Source: Chryseolinea serpens | Lineage (GTDB): Bacteria; Bacteroidota; Bacteroidia; Cytophagales; Cyclobacteriaceae | Length of the DNA stretch: 64,000 nucleotides | Reading direction: 5' to 3' | Assembly: GCF_900129725.1 (NCBI RefSeq) | Contig: NZ_FQWQ01000001.1 | Coordinates: 992,001 to 1,056,000 of the forward strand | Shown here: positions 43,359 to 52,305 of the stretch, in pieces | Layout: each line of letters starts with the position of its first letter | Position numbering within the stretch: the stretch's first letter is position 1 | Program-made: the position numbers and the translations under genes | Notes under the pieces: generated by a model | What the model saw: the letters and a program-made list of their open reading frames with translations, nothing else | Database searches by the model: none | Told to the model about the DNA's origin: nothing

Positions 43359-43692
43359 AAGCAATGCAATACGTCTCGAAAAATGGATTCAATCTTCAAC
43401 AAGCGTGGCGTAACCAGCGCTAAGATAACCCGGTTGGGTAGCAAAGAGTTTTCCCCCCGACCTCCCAGATCATGCGCACAACGAATATAAGACCATCCGG
43501 TCACCGAAACACGCCCAGCCCTAGGGAATGCCCTACCCAAACCCGCGATCTTTTTCCACAACCGCTGCGTACTTGCCCAACCTTAAATGCCCCTTAATGC
43601 TGGCTGGAGACAGACTTCTGCCGCGTGGCATGATTTTTACAATTCAGGTTACCAAACAGATAGCGCATTTAAAACGAAATACTGACAACACT
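43359..43692. other. Divergent intergenic region with sigma-54-like site
   Basis: This 334-bp stretch separates the metalloprotease and DUF2383 genes. Apart from the sigma-54-like site at 43626-43641 I see no gene, repeat or RNA motif. An open frame reading in from 43528 is only an extension of the DUF2383 gene. Confidence 0.4.
43626..43641 (+). promoter_or_regulatory. Sigma-54-like promoter candidate
   Basis: TGGCATGATTTTTACA has GG and AC separated by 10 nt, so it matches the -24 element (TGGCA) and approximates the -12 element (TTACA instead of TTGCA). It lies 51 bp upstream of the DUF2383 start. A comparable site precedes the PRC-barrel gene. Confidence 0.3.
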
Positions 43693-44154
43693 ATGGAAAC
43701 CAAAGAAAAAACGATCGAGGTATTGAACGACCTCATCAAGATCAATAACGACCGTATCGCCGGCTATCAAAAAGCCTCCAACAATACCGAGATCACCGAA
43801 GCCGATCTGAAAACGCTCTTCCAGCGCATGGCCGAAGAGAGCAGCGATTATGTGGAAGAACTTTCCGCCGAAGTGATTTCCCTTGGTGGCTCACCCGCCT
43901 CCGACACCACCACCGCCGGCAAGATCTACAGAACCTGGATGGACGTTAAAGCCACCTTCAGTGGAAAAGATGCTCACGCCACACTCGCCTCTTGCGAATT
44001 TGGCGAAGACGCCGCCCAACGCGCCTACAACGACGCGATGGACGAAACCGACCTCGAACCCTCCATGCTCGGCCTGGTCGCCCGCCAGAAGGCGCTGCTC
44101 AAAGGCTCGCACGACCTGGTGAAACGCTATCGCGATCAATTTGCCGAAGTGTAA
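43693..44154 (+). CDS. DUF2383/PA2169-type four-helix protein
   Basis: The protein is 153 residues from the ATG at 43693; the longer frame to 43528 has no support. It is all-helical and ferritin-like: EKTIEVLNDLIKINNDRIAGYQKAS, FQRMAEESSDYVEELSAEVISLGG, AGKIYRTWMDVKATFSG and EDAAQRAYNDAMDETDL. These are the hallmarks of the PA2169/DUF2383 family, which occurs in stress-adapted bacteria. Metal binding is possible through the conserved Glu/Asp residues. It is followed 33 bp later by the DUF4142 lipoprotein and probably co-transcribed with it. Confidence 0.92.
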   Translation: METKEKTIEVLNDLIKINNDRIAGYQKASNNTEITEADLKTLFQRMAEESSDYVEELSAEVISLGGSPASDTTTAGKIYRTWMDVKATFSGKDAHATLASCEFGEDAAQRAYNDAMDETDLEPSMLGLVARQKALLKGSHDLVKRYRDQFAEV

Positions 44155-44187
44155 ACCAATTTCATTTTTTTACTTAAAACACAATCC

Positions 44188-44754
44188 ATGAAACATACAA
44201 CCCTGCAATTCCTCACCATCCTGACGCTCGGCGTCGCCCTGACCGCCTGCGGTCCTAAAAAGACCGACAGCACCGAGATCGCCAAAGAAGCAAACGACGA
44301 AAAATTCGATACGAAGGCTTCCGAAAAAGACGCCGACTTTGTGGCCGACGCCGTGGCCGGAAATTATGCCGAGATCAAAATGGCCGAACTGGCCAAGACA
44401 CGCTCCGCCAACACCGAAGTGCAAGCCATCGCCGCCATGCTGGTGGACGATCATACCAAAGTGCTCACCGAGTTAAAAGATTTCGCCACCCAACGCGGCA
44501 TCTCCATCCCACTGGAGGAAAAAGACGACGCCAAGGAAAAAATGAACGACCTCTCGAAACAAGACGCGAAAGACTTCGACAAGCAATGGTGCAAGACGAT
44601 GACCGAAAAACACGAGAAGACCATCAAGGACTTTGAGTCTACCTACGACAAAACAGAAGACACTACCTTAAAGGAATGGATCAACCAAACGCTTCCCAGC
44701 CTGAAGACGCATTTGGATAAATTGAATACCTGTGAAAAGAACCTGAAATCATAA
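44188..44754 (+). CDS. DUF4142 lipoprotein
   Basis: The 188-residue protein has a lipoprotein signal (LTACG, Cys21). The mature part begins with a charged linker and then DFVADAVAGNYAEIKMAELAKTRSANTEVQAIAAMLVDDHTKVLTELKDFA, the core of the DUF4142 ferritin-like four-helix family. The second half (DFDKQWCKTMTEKHEKTIKDFES) contains another helix pair. The family is common next to stress genes; its biochemical role is unknown. It follows the DUF2383 gene 33 bp downstream and ends 72 bp before a strong terminator. Confidence 0.92.
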   Translation: MKHTTLQFLTILTLGVALTACGPKKTDSTEIAKEANDEKFDTKASEKDADFVADAVAGNYAEIKMAELAKTRSANTEVQAIAAMLVDDHTKVLTELKDFATQRGISIPLEEKDDAKEKMNDLSKQDAKDFDKQWCKTMTEKHEKTIKDFESTYDKTEDTTLKEWINQTLPSLKTHLDKLNTCEKNLKS

Positions 44755-44826
44755 AATAAAGATCGACGCAACAGCTTGGGAGGCTACCTTCCATCTCAGG
44801 GCGCCGATCTTGTTATAGTTGGTGAT

Positions 44827-44870
44827 CCGGATCGCCCCACACCACTTGGGGCTTTCCGGTGTTTTTTTTT
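44827..44870 (+). terminator. Terminator of the DUF2383-DUF4142 unit
   Basis: CCGGATCGCCCCACACCACT pairs with TGGGGCTTTCCGG to give a GC-rich stem of about 11 bp with an internal bulge. It is followed by TG and a run of nine or more T. Confidence 0.85.
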
Positions 44871-44904
44871 CAGGACGGCCGGAAGCGTGCCTATGCGAGA
44901 AAAC

Positions 44905-45354
44905 CTATTCTTTACCGGTGGTCTTAATTTTAGAGATCACCTTACCGATCGATTCCGTTGGCTTCTCCATGTCCTGAATGGCAAAGTCGACAGCTGATTT
45001 TACCAGCGCTTTAATTTTCGCGTTCCTGTAGCCTTTCGGTGTCTCCACGGGAACATGCCGTATCAGGTTTCCGGTACCCGTTAACAACTGGTGTGGGTCC
45101 TTGATCAACGTCCCCTTAGCAAACCCCAGGTTCACGTGATTGGTGTAGACGGGCAGCATACAAAACGCATCGGATAATTTGTCTGAAATAGAGAACACCG
45201 TTGTCAATGCGTGGGTGTGATATAGGATCTCGTTGCTATCGGGGTAGATCTCGAGAATGTATTCGCGAAGATCCTTGAATAGATCAATTAGCTTCTGTTC
45301 TTTAAACTCCAGAAGGTAAAGGAAGTCAGGATGTATCTTACGAACTTTATTCAT
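44905..45354 (-). CDS. DUF1801-type protein
   Basis: The protein is 149 residues from the ATG at 45354; an in-frame GTG at 45369 would add five. It follows the DUF1801 (YdhG-like) plan: LREYILEIYPDSNEILYHTHALTTVFSI, then LPVYTNHVNLGFAKGTLIKDP and RHVPVETPKGYRNAKIKALVKSAVDFA. Members are small cytosolic proteins of unresolved function, often found with regulators. It converges on the DUF4142 terminator and stands alone. Confidence 0.85.
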   Translation of the reverse strand: MNKVRKIHPDFLYLLEFKEQKLIDLFKDLREYILEIYPDSNEILYHTHALTTVFSISDKLSDAFCMLPVYTNHVNLGFAKGTLIKDPHQLLTGTGNLIRHVPVETPKGYRNAKIKALVKSAVDFAIQDMEKPTESIGKVISKIKTTGKE

Positions 45355-45429
45355 TTTCTTTTGCGCCACCGCCGTTATCGCTACGGAGCGAAAACATACA
45401 GGCAGTTAAAATAGCGAAAGAATAAGACA

Positions 45430-45467
45430 CAAAAAAGGACCTCATCTCCGTGGGGATAAGGTCCTTT
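45430..45467 (-). terminator. Terminator of the Tat-exported isomerase-like gene
   Basis: On the minus strand AAAGGACCT pairs with AGGTCCTTT around a 16-nt loop and a T-run follows. It lies 15 bp downstream of the stop at 45482. Confidence 0.8.
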
Positions 45468-45481
45468 CGTGGCGACCTCTT

Positions 45482-46402
45482 CTACATCGTTCCGTTTTTG
45501 ATCAGTTCCCGCTTCACATAAGCAATGCTCTGCCCCACGCTCTCGAACGGGTCGGCTTTCAGGTTGTTTCCCTGCTCCACAAACACATGTTTCACGCCGG
45601 CAAGCCGCGCATCTGGCAATATGCTTTTGAAGTCGATGGTGCCATTGCCCATCTCCGTGTGAAGATCGCGATTCACTTTGTCCATGTCTTTCAAGTGCCA
45701 GGCCACAAAACGCCCGGGATATTTCTGGAACCACTCGTGCGGTTTCAAAGGCGAACTGTGCGACACCCAATATAAGTCCATCTCCAACTTCACCAGCGCG
45801 GCATCGGTCTCGTCCAAAATAATATTGTAGCCGATCTGTCCGTCGTGATCGATGAATTCGAAATTATGGTTGTGGTAGGCCACCTGCAGGTTCGCCTTCT
45901 TGGTTCGCTCGCCGATCTCGTTCAGTTTCTGCGCCACTTTCTTGAAGCCGTCGATGCTATAAAACTGCGGGTCGAGCCAGGGCCACACGATGGTCTCCTG
46001 CTTCAGCACGCTGGCGGCTTCAATACATTGATCCACATAGCGTTTAAAATCATCGTCCGTCACGCCGGGCAAGATAAATTTATCGAGGTCATAATGACCG
46101 CTGGACGTGGTCAGGTGGTTATCGTCCAGGATCTGTTTGAATTCTTTTGGCGTATAGCCCAGGTACTGGTGGTTCTTCCCCCAGTTGTAGCCATAGGTCT
46201 CCACCTCCTCATAACCCAGGCTGGACACTTTGCGCAGGGTTCCTTTCACATCCTGCCCCATCGGGTCGCGCAGGGTATAGAGTTGCAGGCCGATCTTGTA
46301 ACGGCTGGCCCGGGGCATGGCGTTGAGCAAGGCATTGGAACCGAGAAGCGCTCCCGTAGTGAGCGCACCGGCTTGATGGAGAAATTTTCGTCTGTTGATC
46401 AT
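45482..46402 (-). CDS. Tat-exported sugar-phosphate isomerase/epimerase-like TIM-barrel protein
   Basis: The 306-residue protein has a twin-arginine signal (MINRRKFLHQAGALTTGALLG). The mature part is a xylose-isomerase-like TIM barrel: YKIGLQLYTLRDPMGQDVKGTLRKVSSLGYEEVETYGYNWG, NLQVAYHNHNFEF, LVKLEMDLYWVSHSSPLKPHEW, RFVAWHLKDMDK and HVFVEQGNN. Candidate metal ligands are the Glu, His and Asp residues in these blocks. Bacteroidota carry many such secreted proteins, some acting on inositols, glucosides or keto-sugars. The exact reaction is unknown. Confidence 0.9.
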   Translation of the reverse strand: MINRRKFLHQAGALTTGALLGSNALLNAMPRASRYKIGLQLYTLRDPMGQDVKGTLRKVSSLGYEEVETYGYNWGKNHQYLGYTPKEFKQILDDNHLTTSSGHYDLDKFILPGVTDDDFKRYVDQCIEAASVLKQETIVWPWLDPQFYSIDGFKKVAQKLNEIGERTKKANLQVAYHNHNFEFIDHDGQIGYNIILDETDAALVKLEMDLYWVSHSSPLKPHEWFQKYPGRFVAWHLKDMDKVNRDLHTEMGNGTIDFKSILPDARLAGVKHVFVEQGNNLKADPFESVGQSIAYVKRELIKNGTM

Positions 46403-46665
46403 GGAATGTGTTTGGTTATAGTTTTATAAAATGAACGGACCAACCCCAGAATACGGCAGGATGTTGGCGATACGTTCAATGGGTAAGATAAGGGAATTAA
46501 GTTTTACAGTGGCAATATTTCGGAGGAATGGTTCAGGAATGGTGCGACGTGTTGTAGTGTGCAGCTGCTCCCGTGCGAAGGGCGATGGGGGGCGTTCGCA
46601 CCAGACCGTGTGTCGATAGGTAGCCCGAGAGAGGTCAGGGCAAAAGCCCGGTTCGTGTTCGTTTG

Positions 46666-46693
46666 ATACCCCCGGCCTAAAGGCCGGGGGTAT
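46666..46693. repeat. Perfect 28-bp REP-like palindrome
   Basis: ATACCCCCGGCCT (46666-46678) and AGGCCGGGGGTAT (46681-46693) are exact reverse complements around AA. The flank TTCAG mirrors CTGAGTAA before the hairpin at 46802, so the two hairpins form a BIME-like inverted pair. Confidence 0.75.
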
Positions 46694-46801
46694 TCAGTTC
46701 AGTTGCGCTTGATACTTCACTCAAATCTATCCTAACTGTATCGCACTCACTTGGGTATTAAATGTTGGCGTTACCAGCAAGCCCGAGCATGCAGCTGAGT
46801 A

Positions 46802-46823
46802 ACCCCGGGCTTTAGCACGGGGT
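46802..46823. repeat. Second REP-like hairpin
   Basis: ACCCCGGGC and GCACGGGGT pair at 8 of 9 positions around TTTA. It lies 108 bp from the palindrome at 46666 and in inverted relation to it. Confidence 0.55.
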
Positions 46824-47007
46824 ATACCCTCCAACGATCTAATTGCGCCACAGATGCGCCATCTGGGAGCACGTACTTTCATGGCGCAACCTCGCAACAC
46901 CTCCTCGAAGTGATGCTTCGGGGCTATCACTCAACAGCTGGTTCGCCCACACCGCCATTGACAAAATCAAAACCAGATTGCTATTTTTGAAGCACAATTC
47001 ACTTCCC

Positions 47008-47199
47008 ATGAACGGCACCCTCCGCGTCAACATCAAACCCGGTCAACGGGTGGCCATCGTACAAAAGCAGGATCAACGCTCCGGCGCGTTGACGGAAGGT
47101 ATCGTAAAGGATATCCTCACCAACTCCCCCACCCACCCCCACGGCATCAAAGTGCGCCTGGACAACGGTATCGTTGGGCGCGTCAAGAAGATCCTGTGA
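47008..47199 (+). CDS. ywbE: YwbE family protein
   Basis: The protein is 63 residues from the ATG at 47008; the longer frame to 46843 has no support. The full length MNGTLRVNIKPGQRVAIVQK ... QRSGALTEGIVKDILTNS ... HGIKVRLDNGIVGRVKKIL matches the YwbE/DUF2196 family, small cytosolic proteins of unknown role that are widely conserved. It ends 22 bp before the convergent FtsX permease gene. Confidence 0.93.
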   Translation: MNGTLRVNIKPGQRVAIVQKQDQRSGALTEGIVKDILTNSPTHPHGIKVRLDNGIVGRVKKIL

Positions 47200-47221
47200 C
47201 CGTCAGGGTTATTCGGGAGAC

Positions 47222-49585
47222 TTATTCGTTGCGCAAAGAATTCACCGGGTTGCTTCTCGCGGCCCGCATGGCCTGGGTGCTCACGATGAGCAAGGCAAAG
47301 ATCAGGGCCATCAGGCCCGTGAAGGGGAACACCCACCACGGTATCTCTATGCGGTATTGATACCGTTCCAGGTAGCTGTTCAACAACCACCACGCCAACG
47401 GCGCCGACACCACAAAGGCAACGATCACCAACCGAGAAAAATCTCTCGACATGAGGCCCACCAGGCTGGACACCGAGGCACCCAACACCTTGCGGATGCC
47501 GATCTCCTTGGTGCGCTGTTCGGCCGTGAAGGCGGCCAATCCAAAAAGACCCAGCCCGGTGATGATGATCGCCAACGAGGCGAAGAGGCTCGCCAGCCGG
47601 CTGATCATGTTGATGTTGGTGAACTTCTTCTGGAATTCCACATCCACGAAAGTGTATTCAAACGGATAGGCGGGATTGTATTTTTTGAAGATGGCCTCCA
47701 CACGGGCCAGCGATTCCTTGATGTCTTTTGTTTCGTCGAGGCGGATCGATACGGCGCTGATCCAGTTCGGTTGCAGTACGATGAACATGGGGCCGATCTG
47801 CCGGTCGGGAGAACCCATCAGCACGTTGTCGACAATGCCGATCAGTTCCATTTTCTTTTCCCACAAGTCGAGCTTGGTGCCAATGGGATCTTTGAGTTGC
47901 ATGATGTCCATAGCCGCTTTGTTCACGAGGATGGCGGCGGTGTCGCTCTTGAAGTCTTCCGAGAAATCGCGACCCTCCAGCAGTTTTATCCCCATGGTTT
48001 TGACGTAGTCGTATTCCGTAGCGATGGTGGCAAAGATCACCCGGCGGTCCGGTGCTTCGCCGGGCCAGTTCAGGAAGTTGTTGGAATAGATCTGGGTGAT
48101 GGGGCTGTTGGATTTCGTCACGGCCTTCACCGCGCCCGACTGCAGGAGTTCCTGTTTGATCGTCTTATAATGCTTACCGATGTCGGTGGTGTAGTCCACG
48201 GTGATCAGGCCTTTTTGGCTATAGCCGATATCGCGGCTTTTTACGTGCTGGATCTGTTTATAGATGACGAGCGTGCCGATGATGAGAAAGATGGAAAACA
48301 TGAACTGGATCACGACCAACACCATGCGCGGCGTGCCGGCGCCCTTGCCCACCTGCACTTTGCCCTTCAGCACTTTCACCGGCTGGAACGACGACAAATA
48401 AAACGCCGGATAGCTTCCGGACACCAGGCCGGTGAACAAGATCAGGCTGATGCCATACACCCAGAACTGCGGCGATTCATAGGCGATGCGCAGATGTTTT
48501 CCCACCAGGTCATTGTAGAATGGCAACAGCAATTCCGCCAGCAAAACGGCAATGACAAACGCCAGGAAGGCAATGAACAACGACTCGCCCAGAAACTGAA
48601 AGATGATCTCGAACTGTCTTGATCCCACACTCTTGCGAATGCCCACCTCGCGTGCCCTCCGTTCGGAACGCGCCGTGGCCAGGTTCATGAAGTTGATACA
48701 GGCGATCACCAGGATGAATACGGCAATCACGGTGAACATCTGCACGTATTCGATCATGCCGCCACTCTCCTTGCCATTTTCAAAGTTGGAGTGCAGGCGC
48801 CAGCGCGCCAGGGGATGCAGGTAAAATTCGCGGGGGTCCTCCGTCTGGCCGTGTTTGGTTAGCATGTCGGCGATGGCCTTTTCCACACGGACCTCGTTCT
48901 CGCCTTTGTCGAGTTCCACAAATACCTGGAAGGAATAGTTGCCCCAGTTGCTTTTATTGTCTTTGACCCATTGGTGGGTCTCGTTGTATTTCCACGGCAA
49001 GAGGAAGTCGAATTGGAAAGTAGAATTCTCAGGCACGTTCTTTACTACGCCGGTCACTTTCAGGTCGGCTTCATCGTCTACGCGAATCACCTGGTTGATG
49101 GGGTCGGTGTCGCCGAACAACGCCTTGGCTGTTGCTTCGCTGATCACGATGGCATGGGCGTCGGCCAGTACTTGTTTGGCATCGCCTTTCAGGAGGGGAA
49201 ATTCGAACATGGTCAGAAATTCTTCGCTCGCGTAATAGCCCTGCTTCACGATGCGGGTTTCGCCCACCGTGAGCATGTGCTCGCCACCCCAGTCGGTGAT
49301 GACGGAATTGATGATGTGGCTGTCGCCAGTCTTCATGCCTTCATAGGTGGGCAGCGGCACCGACGTCCAGGAATTGACCCTGCCGTCGAAGGTGGCATTG
49401 ATCCATACCTGGAACAAACGGTCGGTCTTAGGATGGAAACGATCGAACGAAAGTTCGTCGAATACCCAAAGGAGGATGAGGATGCTACAGGTGATGCCGA
49501 TGGAAAGGCCCGCGATGTTGATAAAAGAATAGACCCGATTTTTCATCAGGTTGCGGAAAGTGACCAGGACGTAATTTTTCAGCAT
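47222..49585 (-). CDS. FtsX-type ABC transporter permease without linked ATPase
   Basis: The protein is 787 residues from the ATG at 49585 (MLKNYVLVTFRNLMKNRVYSF); the frame up to 49633 is not conserved. It has the double MacB_PCD/FtsX layout: TM1 at about residues 17-40, first FtsX core about 285-380 with AREVGIRKSVGSRQ, second core about 670-780 with RTKEIGIRKVLGASVSSLVGL. It resembles the gene at 28118 more than the two others, as it also lacks the prefix domain. The neighbours are YwbE and an MBL hydrolase; no ATPase. The substrate is unknown. Confidence 0.88.
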   Translation of the reverse strand: MLKNYVLVTFRNLMKNRVYSFINIAGLSIGITCSILILLWVFDELSFDRFHPKTDRLFQVWINATFDGRVNSWTSVPLPTYEGMKTGDSHIINSVITDWGGEHMLTVGETRIVKQGYYASEEFLTMFEFPLLKGDAKQVLADAHAIVISEATAKALFGDTDPINQVIRVDDEADLKVTGVVKNVPENSTFQFDFLLPWKYNETHQWVKDNKSNWGNYSFQVFVELDKGENEVRVEKAIADMLTKHGQTEDPREFYLHPLARWRLHSNFENGKESGGMIEYVQMFTVIAVFILVIACINFMNLATARSERRAREVGIRKSVGSRQFEIIFQFLGESLFIAFLAFVIAVLLAELLLPFYNDLVGKHLRIAYESPQFWVYGISLILFTGLVSGSYPAFYLSSFQPVKVLKGKVQVGKGAGTPRMVLVVIQFMFSIFLIIGTLVIYKQIQHVKSRDIGYSQKGLITVDYTTDIGKHYKTIKQELLQSGAVKAVTKSNSPITQIYSNNFLNWPGEAPDRRVIFATIATEYDYVKTMGIKLLEGRDFSEDFKSDTAAILVNKAAMDIMQLKDPIGTKLDLWEKKMELIGIVDNVLMGSPDRQIGPMFIVLQPNWISAVSIRLDETKDIKESLARVEAIFKKYNPAYPFEYTFVDVEFQKKFTNINMISRLASLFASLAIIITGLGLFGLAAFTAEQRTKEIGIRKVLGASVSSLVGLMSRDFSRLVIVAFVVSAPLAWWLLNSYLERYQYRIEIPWWVFPFTGLMALIFALLIVSTQAMRAARSNPVNSLRNE

Positions 49586-49786
49586 GACCGTTGGATTTGG
49601 GTGGAGTACTCTGAAAAGTGGAAAAGGTTTCATCGACCCAGGGTCGAAATGAAGCCGGCCTCCGTATTTTTTTCTGAGACGCTAGCCCAAGGATTGGGTT
49701 ACAGACCCCGGGGTTGCACCACCCGGATAATTTCTCCGGATACCCTCAAAATATTATCGGTATCTTTTGCGACTTATCGCCTAGGT

Positions 49787-49839
49787 CACGACCGGTGTGA
49801 AGGTGAACAGATCTTCGGATAGCGGGGATACCGGTCGTG
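49787..49839. repeat. Long-loop inverted repeat upstream of the MBL gene
   Basis: CACGACCGGT (49787-49796) and ACCGGTCGTG (49830-49839) are perfect 10-bp inverted repeats with a 33-nt loop. They lie 26 bp before the MBL gene start and could be a leader structure or a repressor site. Confidence 0.5.
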
Positions 49840-49865
49840 GTCTTTAGCATTTTTATCTTTTCGCT

Positions 49866-50909
49866 ATGCAACAAAAGCCCTTTGGCAAACTACCCTCCGG
49901 CCCACGGCAGGAGCGCATCCTTAAATCTCCCCAATACCAGGGCGACGGCTTTCAGAACATCCTGGAGACTCCCATGCTGGCGGACGACATCTCCTATTTC
50001 CGGATGTTCAAGGAATATTTTTTCCACGACGACGAGCGCCGCCCCACGCAGATCCTTCCCTCCGTGCGCACAGACCTGAAGGCACTCCCCGATGGCGAAC
50101 CCACCCTGGTCTGGTTTGGACACTCCTCCTACTTGCTCCGCATCGAAGGCAAAACCATCCTGGTGGACCCCGTCTTCAGCGACCGCCCCTCGCCCGTCCA
50201 ATTTGCGGGTACAAAGGCATATCCCATTCAAACGCCTTATTCACTGGACGATCTCCCCGAACTCGATGCCGTTATCCTCACCCACGACCACTATGATCAC
50301 CTGGACTATAACAGCATCCTCAAACTAAAGCGTCATACCAAAAAATTCTACACCGCGCTCGGTGTAGGCTCCCACCTGGCCTATTGGGGCGTGACCGAAA
50401 GCCACATCCAGGAATTCGACTGGTGGGACAGCGCCACGATCTTTCCCGGCATACAACTCACCGCCACACCCGCCCGCCATTTTTCGGGTCGCGGGTTCAC
50501 GCGCTACAAGACGCTGTGGGTGTCATTCGTTCTTCAAACCCCTACGCACAAGATCTTCCTCGGCGGCGACTCGGGCTACGACGACTCGTTCAAAAAGATC
50601 GGTCAAACCTTTGGCCCCTTCGACCTCGCCCTGTTGGAGTGTGGCCAATACGACCGTAAGTGGCCCCTCATCCACATGGCGCCCGAACAAACGGTGCAGG
50701 CCGCCGTCGACCTCCAGGCCCGTGTGCTCATGCCGGTGCATTGGGGCAAGTTCACGCTTTCGGTGCACCCGTGGCGCGACCCCATACGACGCGCCACAAA
50801 ACAGGCCGCCATCCTGGGACAGAAGTTGACCACACCGCTCATCGGTGAGGCGATCAGACTTAATAGTTATTTGCCCAACACACCGTGGTGGGAAGAACGG
50901 ATGGGCTAG
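49866..50909 (+). CDS. Metallo-beta-lactamase-fold hydrolase (NAPE-PLD-like)
   Basis: The 347-residue protein shows the MBL fold: LVWFGHSSYLLRIEGKTILVDPVFS, the metal motif LTHDHYDHLD (His140, His142, Asp144, His145), PARHFSGRGF, IFLGGDSGYDD and VLMPVHWGKFTLS. The arrangement is close to the NAPE-PLD/UlaG-type hydrolases. A phosphodiesterase or lactonase reaction is likely, but the substrate is unknown. There is no signal peptide, so it is cytoplasmic. The gene is transcribed divergently from the FtsX permease. Confidence 0.92.
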   Translation: MQQKPFGKLPSGPRQERILKSPQYQGDGFQNILETPMLADDISYFRMFKEYFFHDDERRPTQILPSVRTDLKALPDGEPTLVWFGHSSYLLRIEGKTILVDPVFSDRPSPVQFAGTKAYPIQTPYSLDDLPELDAVILTHDHYDHLDYNSILKLKRHTKKFYTALGVGSHLAYWGVTESHIQEFDWWDSATIFPGIQLTATPARHFSGRGFTRYKTLWVSFVLQTPTHKIFLGGDSGYDDSFKKIGQTFGPFDLALLECGQYDRKWPLIHMAPEQTVQAAVDLQARVLMPVHWGKFTLSVHPWRDPIRRATKQAAILGQKLTTPLIGEAIRLNSYLPNTPWWEERMG

Positions 50910-50947
50910 TGTTCGATACTCGTTTTTGGGAACCCAGTAACGAATCG

Positions 50948-51472
50948 TCAATGATGTTTTATCGAAGACCCTAAAGCCTTTACGGCTTTCAACAAAGGAA
51001 CGAGTTTGGCGTTGGGGTCTTCATTGTCAAAGGAATGCGCATAGGTTTGTTGTGTCGTGGTGACCTGGAGTGTGCCTTGCAGCGCCGCGTCGGAAGCCCT
51101 TTGCATGCCCGGTGAGGGAAGACCGGGGATAGTTTGAAAGGGCACATTTTTTAAAGTCTTCAACAACGCACGCCATTCTTTCGCCGCCAACTTCCTTCCG
51201 GATTGCTGTACCTTCTCATCGGCCCTGAAATTCTCTATCCGCACCACCACGCTATCGGGTGTGACGCGAATGCGTTCTTCGTATCCACGGGTGGACTTCG
51301 TGAAATCAATTTGTTTTATACCCTCCTTTTGTTGGGCACTGAGCGAACCAGCCGTCATCATGATCAACGCGCAAAGCACAAAGGCTTTGAGCGGTACTCC
51401 AGCACTTCGTGATGCTCCCATGGACAGGGATCTGGAACGAGTGGGTGAATGGGCGGGGCGTTGTAGCGTCAT
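50948..51472 (-). CDS. Secreted protein of unknown function
   Basis: The start chosen is the ATG at 51472, only 7 bp after the stop of the upstream esterase, giving 174 residues; ATGs at 51421 and a longer frame are alternatives. The hydrophobic segment at about residues 30-46 (LKAFVLCALIMMTAGSLSAQ) is a signal peptide. The mature part includes YEERIRVTPDSVVVRIENFRADEKV and EWRALLKTLKNVPFQTIPGL, a pattern of a small beta-domain. It is probably co-transcribed with the esterase. The family is unknown. Confidence 0.6.
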   Translation of the reverse strand: MTLQRPAHSPTRSRSLSMGASRSAGVPLKAFVLCALIMMTAGSLSAQQKEGIKQIDFTKSTRGYEERIRVTPDSVVVRIENFRADEKVQQSGRKLAAKEWRALLKTLKNVPFQTIPGLPSPGMQRASDAALQGTLQVTTTQQTYAHSFDNEDPNAKLVPLLKAVKALGSSIKHH

Positions 51473-51479
51473 AAGGTAT

Positions 51480-52265
51480 CTATCGATTATGGAAAAACAG
51501 CCAAGGCAGTAGGTCGGTGTCGGCAAATGCATTGATCCAGCTCTCATGGCCCACATCCGGGTATTCGGTATATTTCACTTCGGCACCCAATTCTTTCAGG
51601 CGATCGCGCATCCGTCTCGAGTTTTCTACGGCCACTACGTCATCCTTCTCGCCGTGGAAAAGCCAGAATGGAACACGCGAAGCCTCTTTTGAATAAGCCC
51701 TCACGTCTCCACCTCCACAAATGGACACGGCACCGGCAAAGGTTCGGGGATAACGATAAACCGCCTCCACCGCGCCCATGCCCCCCATCGAAAGACCGAT
51801 AATATAAACCCGTTTCCTGTCGACGCCCTCGTTCTCCTTCATATTCTCCAAAAGCTCCATCACCGTTTTCAGGGCGTGCGTGATCGTGTAAGCTTTATAA
51901 TTGAAATCCAGGTCGAAGGGACGCTTGTTACGTTGGAATTTGACGGAGGCCCAGTAGTCGTTTTCCGGGCATTGGGGCACGACCACAAAGCAGGGAAACG
52001 TGCGCCGGTTCTCCCGCTTCAGGAATAGACTTGCCCCCCATTTAAGCTGCTTTTCGTTGTCCGTGCCCCGTTCCCCGGCGCCGTGCAGCAGCAGGACCAC
52101 GGGATACTTTTTGAGCGGATCATAGCCTTCCGGATACAAGATCCGGTAGGGCATGGTCAACCCAGCCGTGCCCGTAAAGGTGTACTTTCGATAAAGCGAA
52201 GAGTCCTGCGCGATCGCCATAGACATTACGGTGGAGAACAGAAAGAGTGTGCCAAGTGACTTCAT
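51480..52265 (-). CDS. Secreted alpha/beta hydrolase (PHB-depolymerase/phospholipase-like)
   Basis: The protein is 261 residues from the ATG at 52265. The signal peptide ends near SMAIAQ. It shows the esterase core: YPVVLLLHGAGERGTD, YIIGLSMGGMGAVEA with nucleophile Ser159 (GLSMG), and FWLFHGEKDDVVAVENSRRM with the acid, then YPDVGHESW with the catalytic His. The layout resembles predicted secreted peptidases/esterases of the prolyl oligopeptidase-like type in Bacteroidota. The small secreted protein downstream may act with it. The substrate is unknown. Confidence 0.9.
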   Translation of the reverse strand: MKSLGTLFLFSTVMSMAIAQDSSLYRKYTFTGTAGLTMPYRILYPEGYDPLKKYPVVLLLHGAGERGTDNEKQLKWGASLFLKRENRRTFPCFVVVPQCPENDYWASVKFQRNKRPFDLDFNYKAYTITHALKTVMELLENMKENEGVDRKRVYIIGLSMGGMGAVEAVYRYPRTFAGAVSICGGGDVRAYSKEASRVPFWLFHGEKDDVVAVENSRRMRDRLKELGAEVKYTEYPDVGHESWINAFADTDLLPWLFFHNR

Positions 52266-52305
52266 TGCGGTTTTGGGACCAGAAATTAGGTAAAGTAATA
52301 AAAAC

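Larger units (their letters stand above)
46403..47007. other. Intergenic region with REP-like hairpins
   Basis: No gene is supported here; a 62-codon frame at 46431-46619 and the N-terminal extension of the YwbE frame lack family features. The region carries the perfect palindrome at 46666-46693, the weaker hairpin at 46802-46823 and a short inverted pair near 46913-46930 (CCTCGAAGTGATGCTTCGGG). Confidence 0.5.

Noticed and set aside
46431-46619. 62-codon frame upstream of ywbE
   Set aside because: No ribosome-binding site or domain; it lies in a repeat-rich region.
47174-48622. 482-codon frame opposite the FtsX permease
   Set aside because: Antisense shadow; the sequence is compositionally biased (His/Gln/Arg-rich) and has no family pattern.
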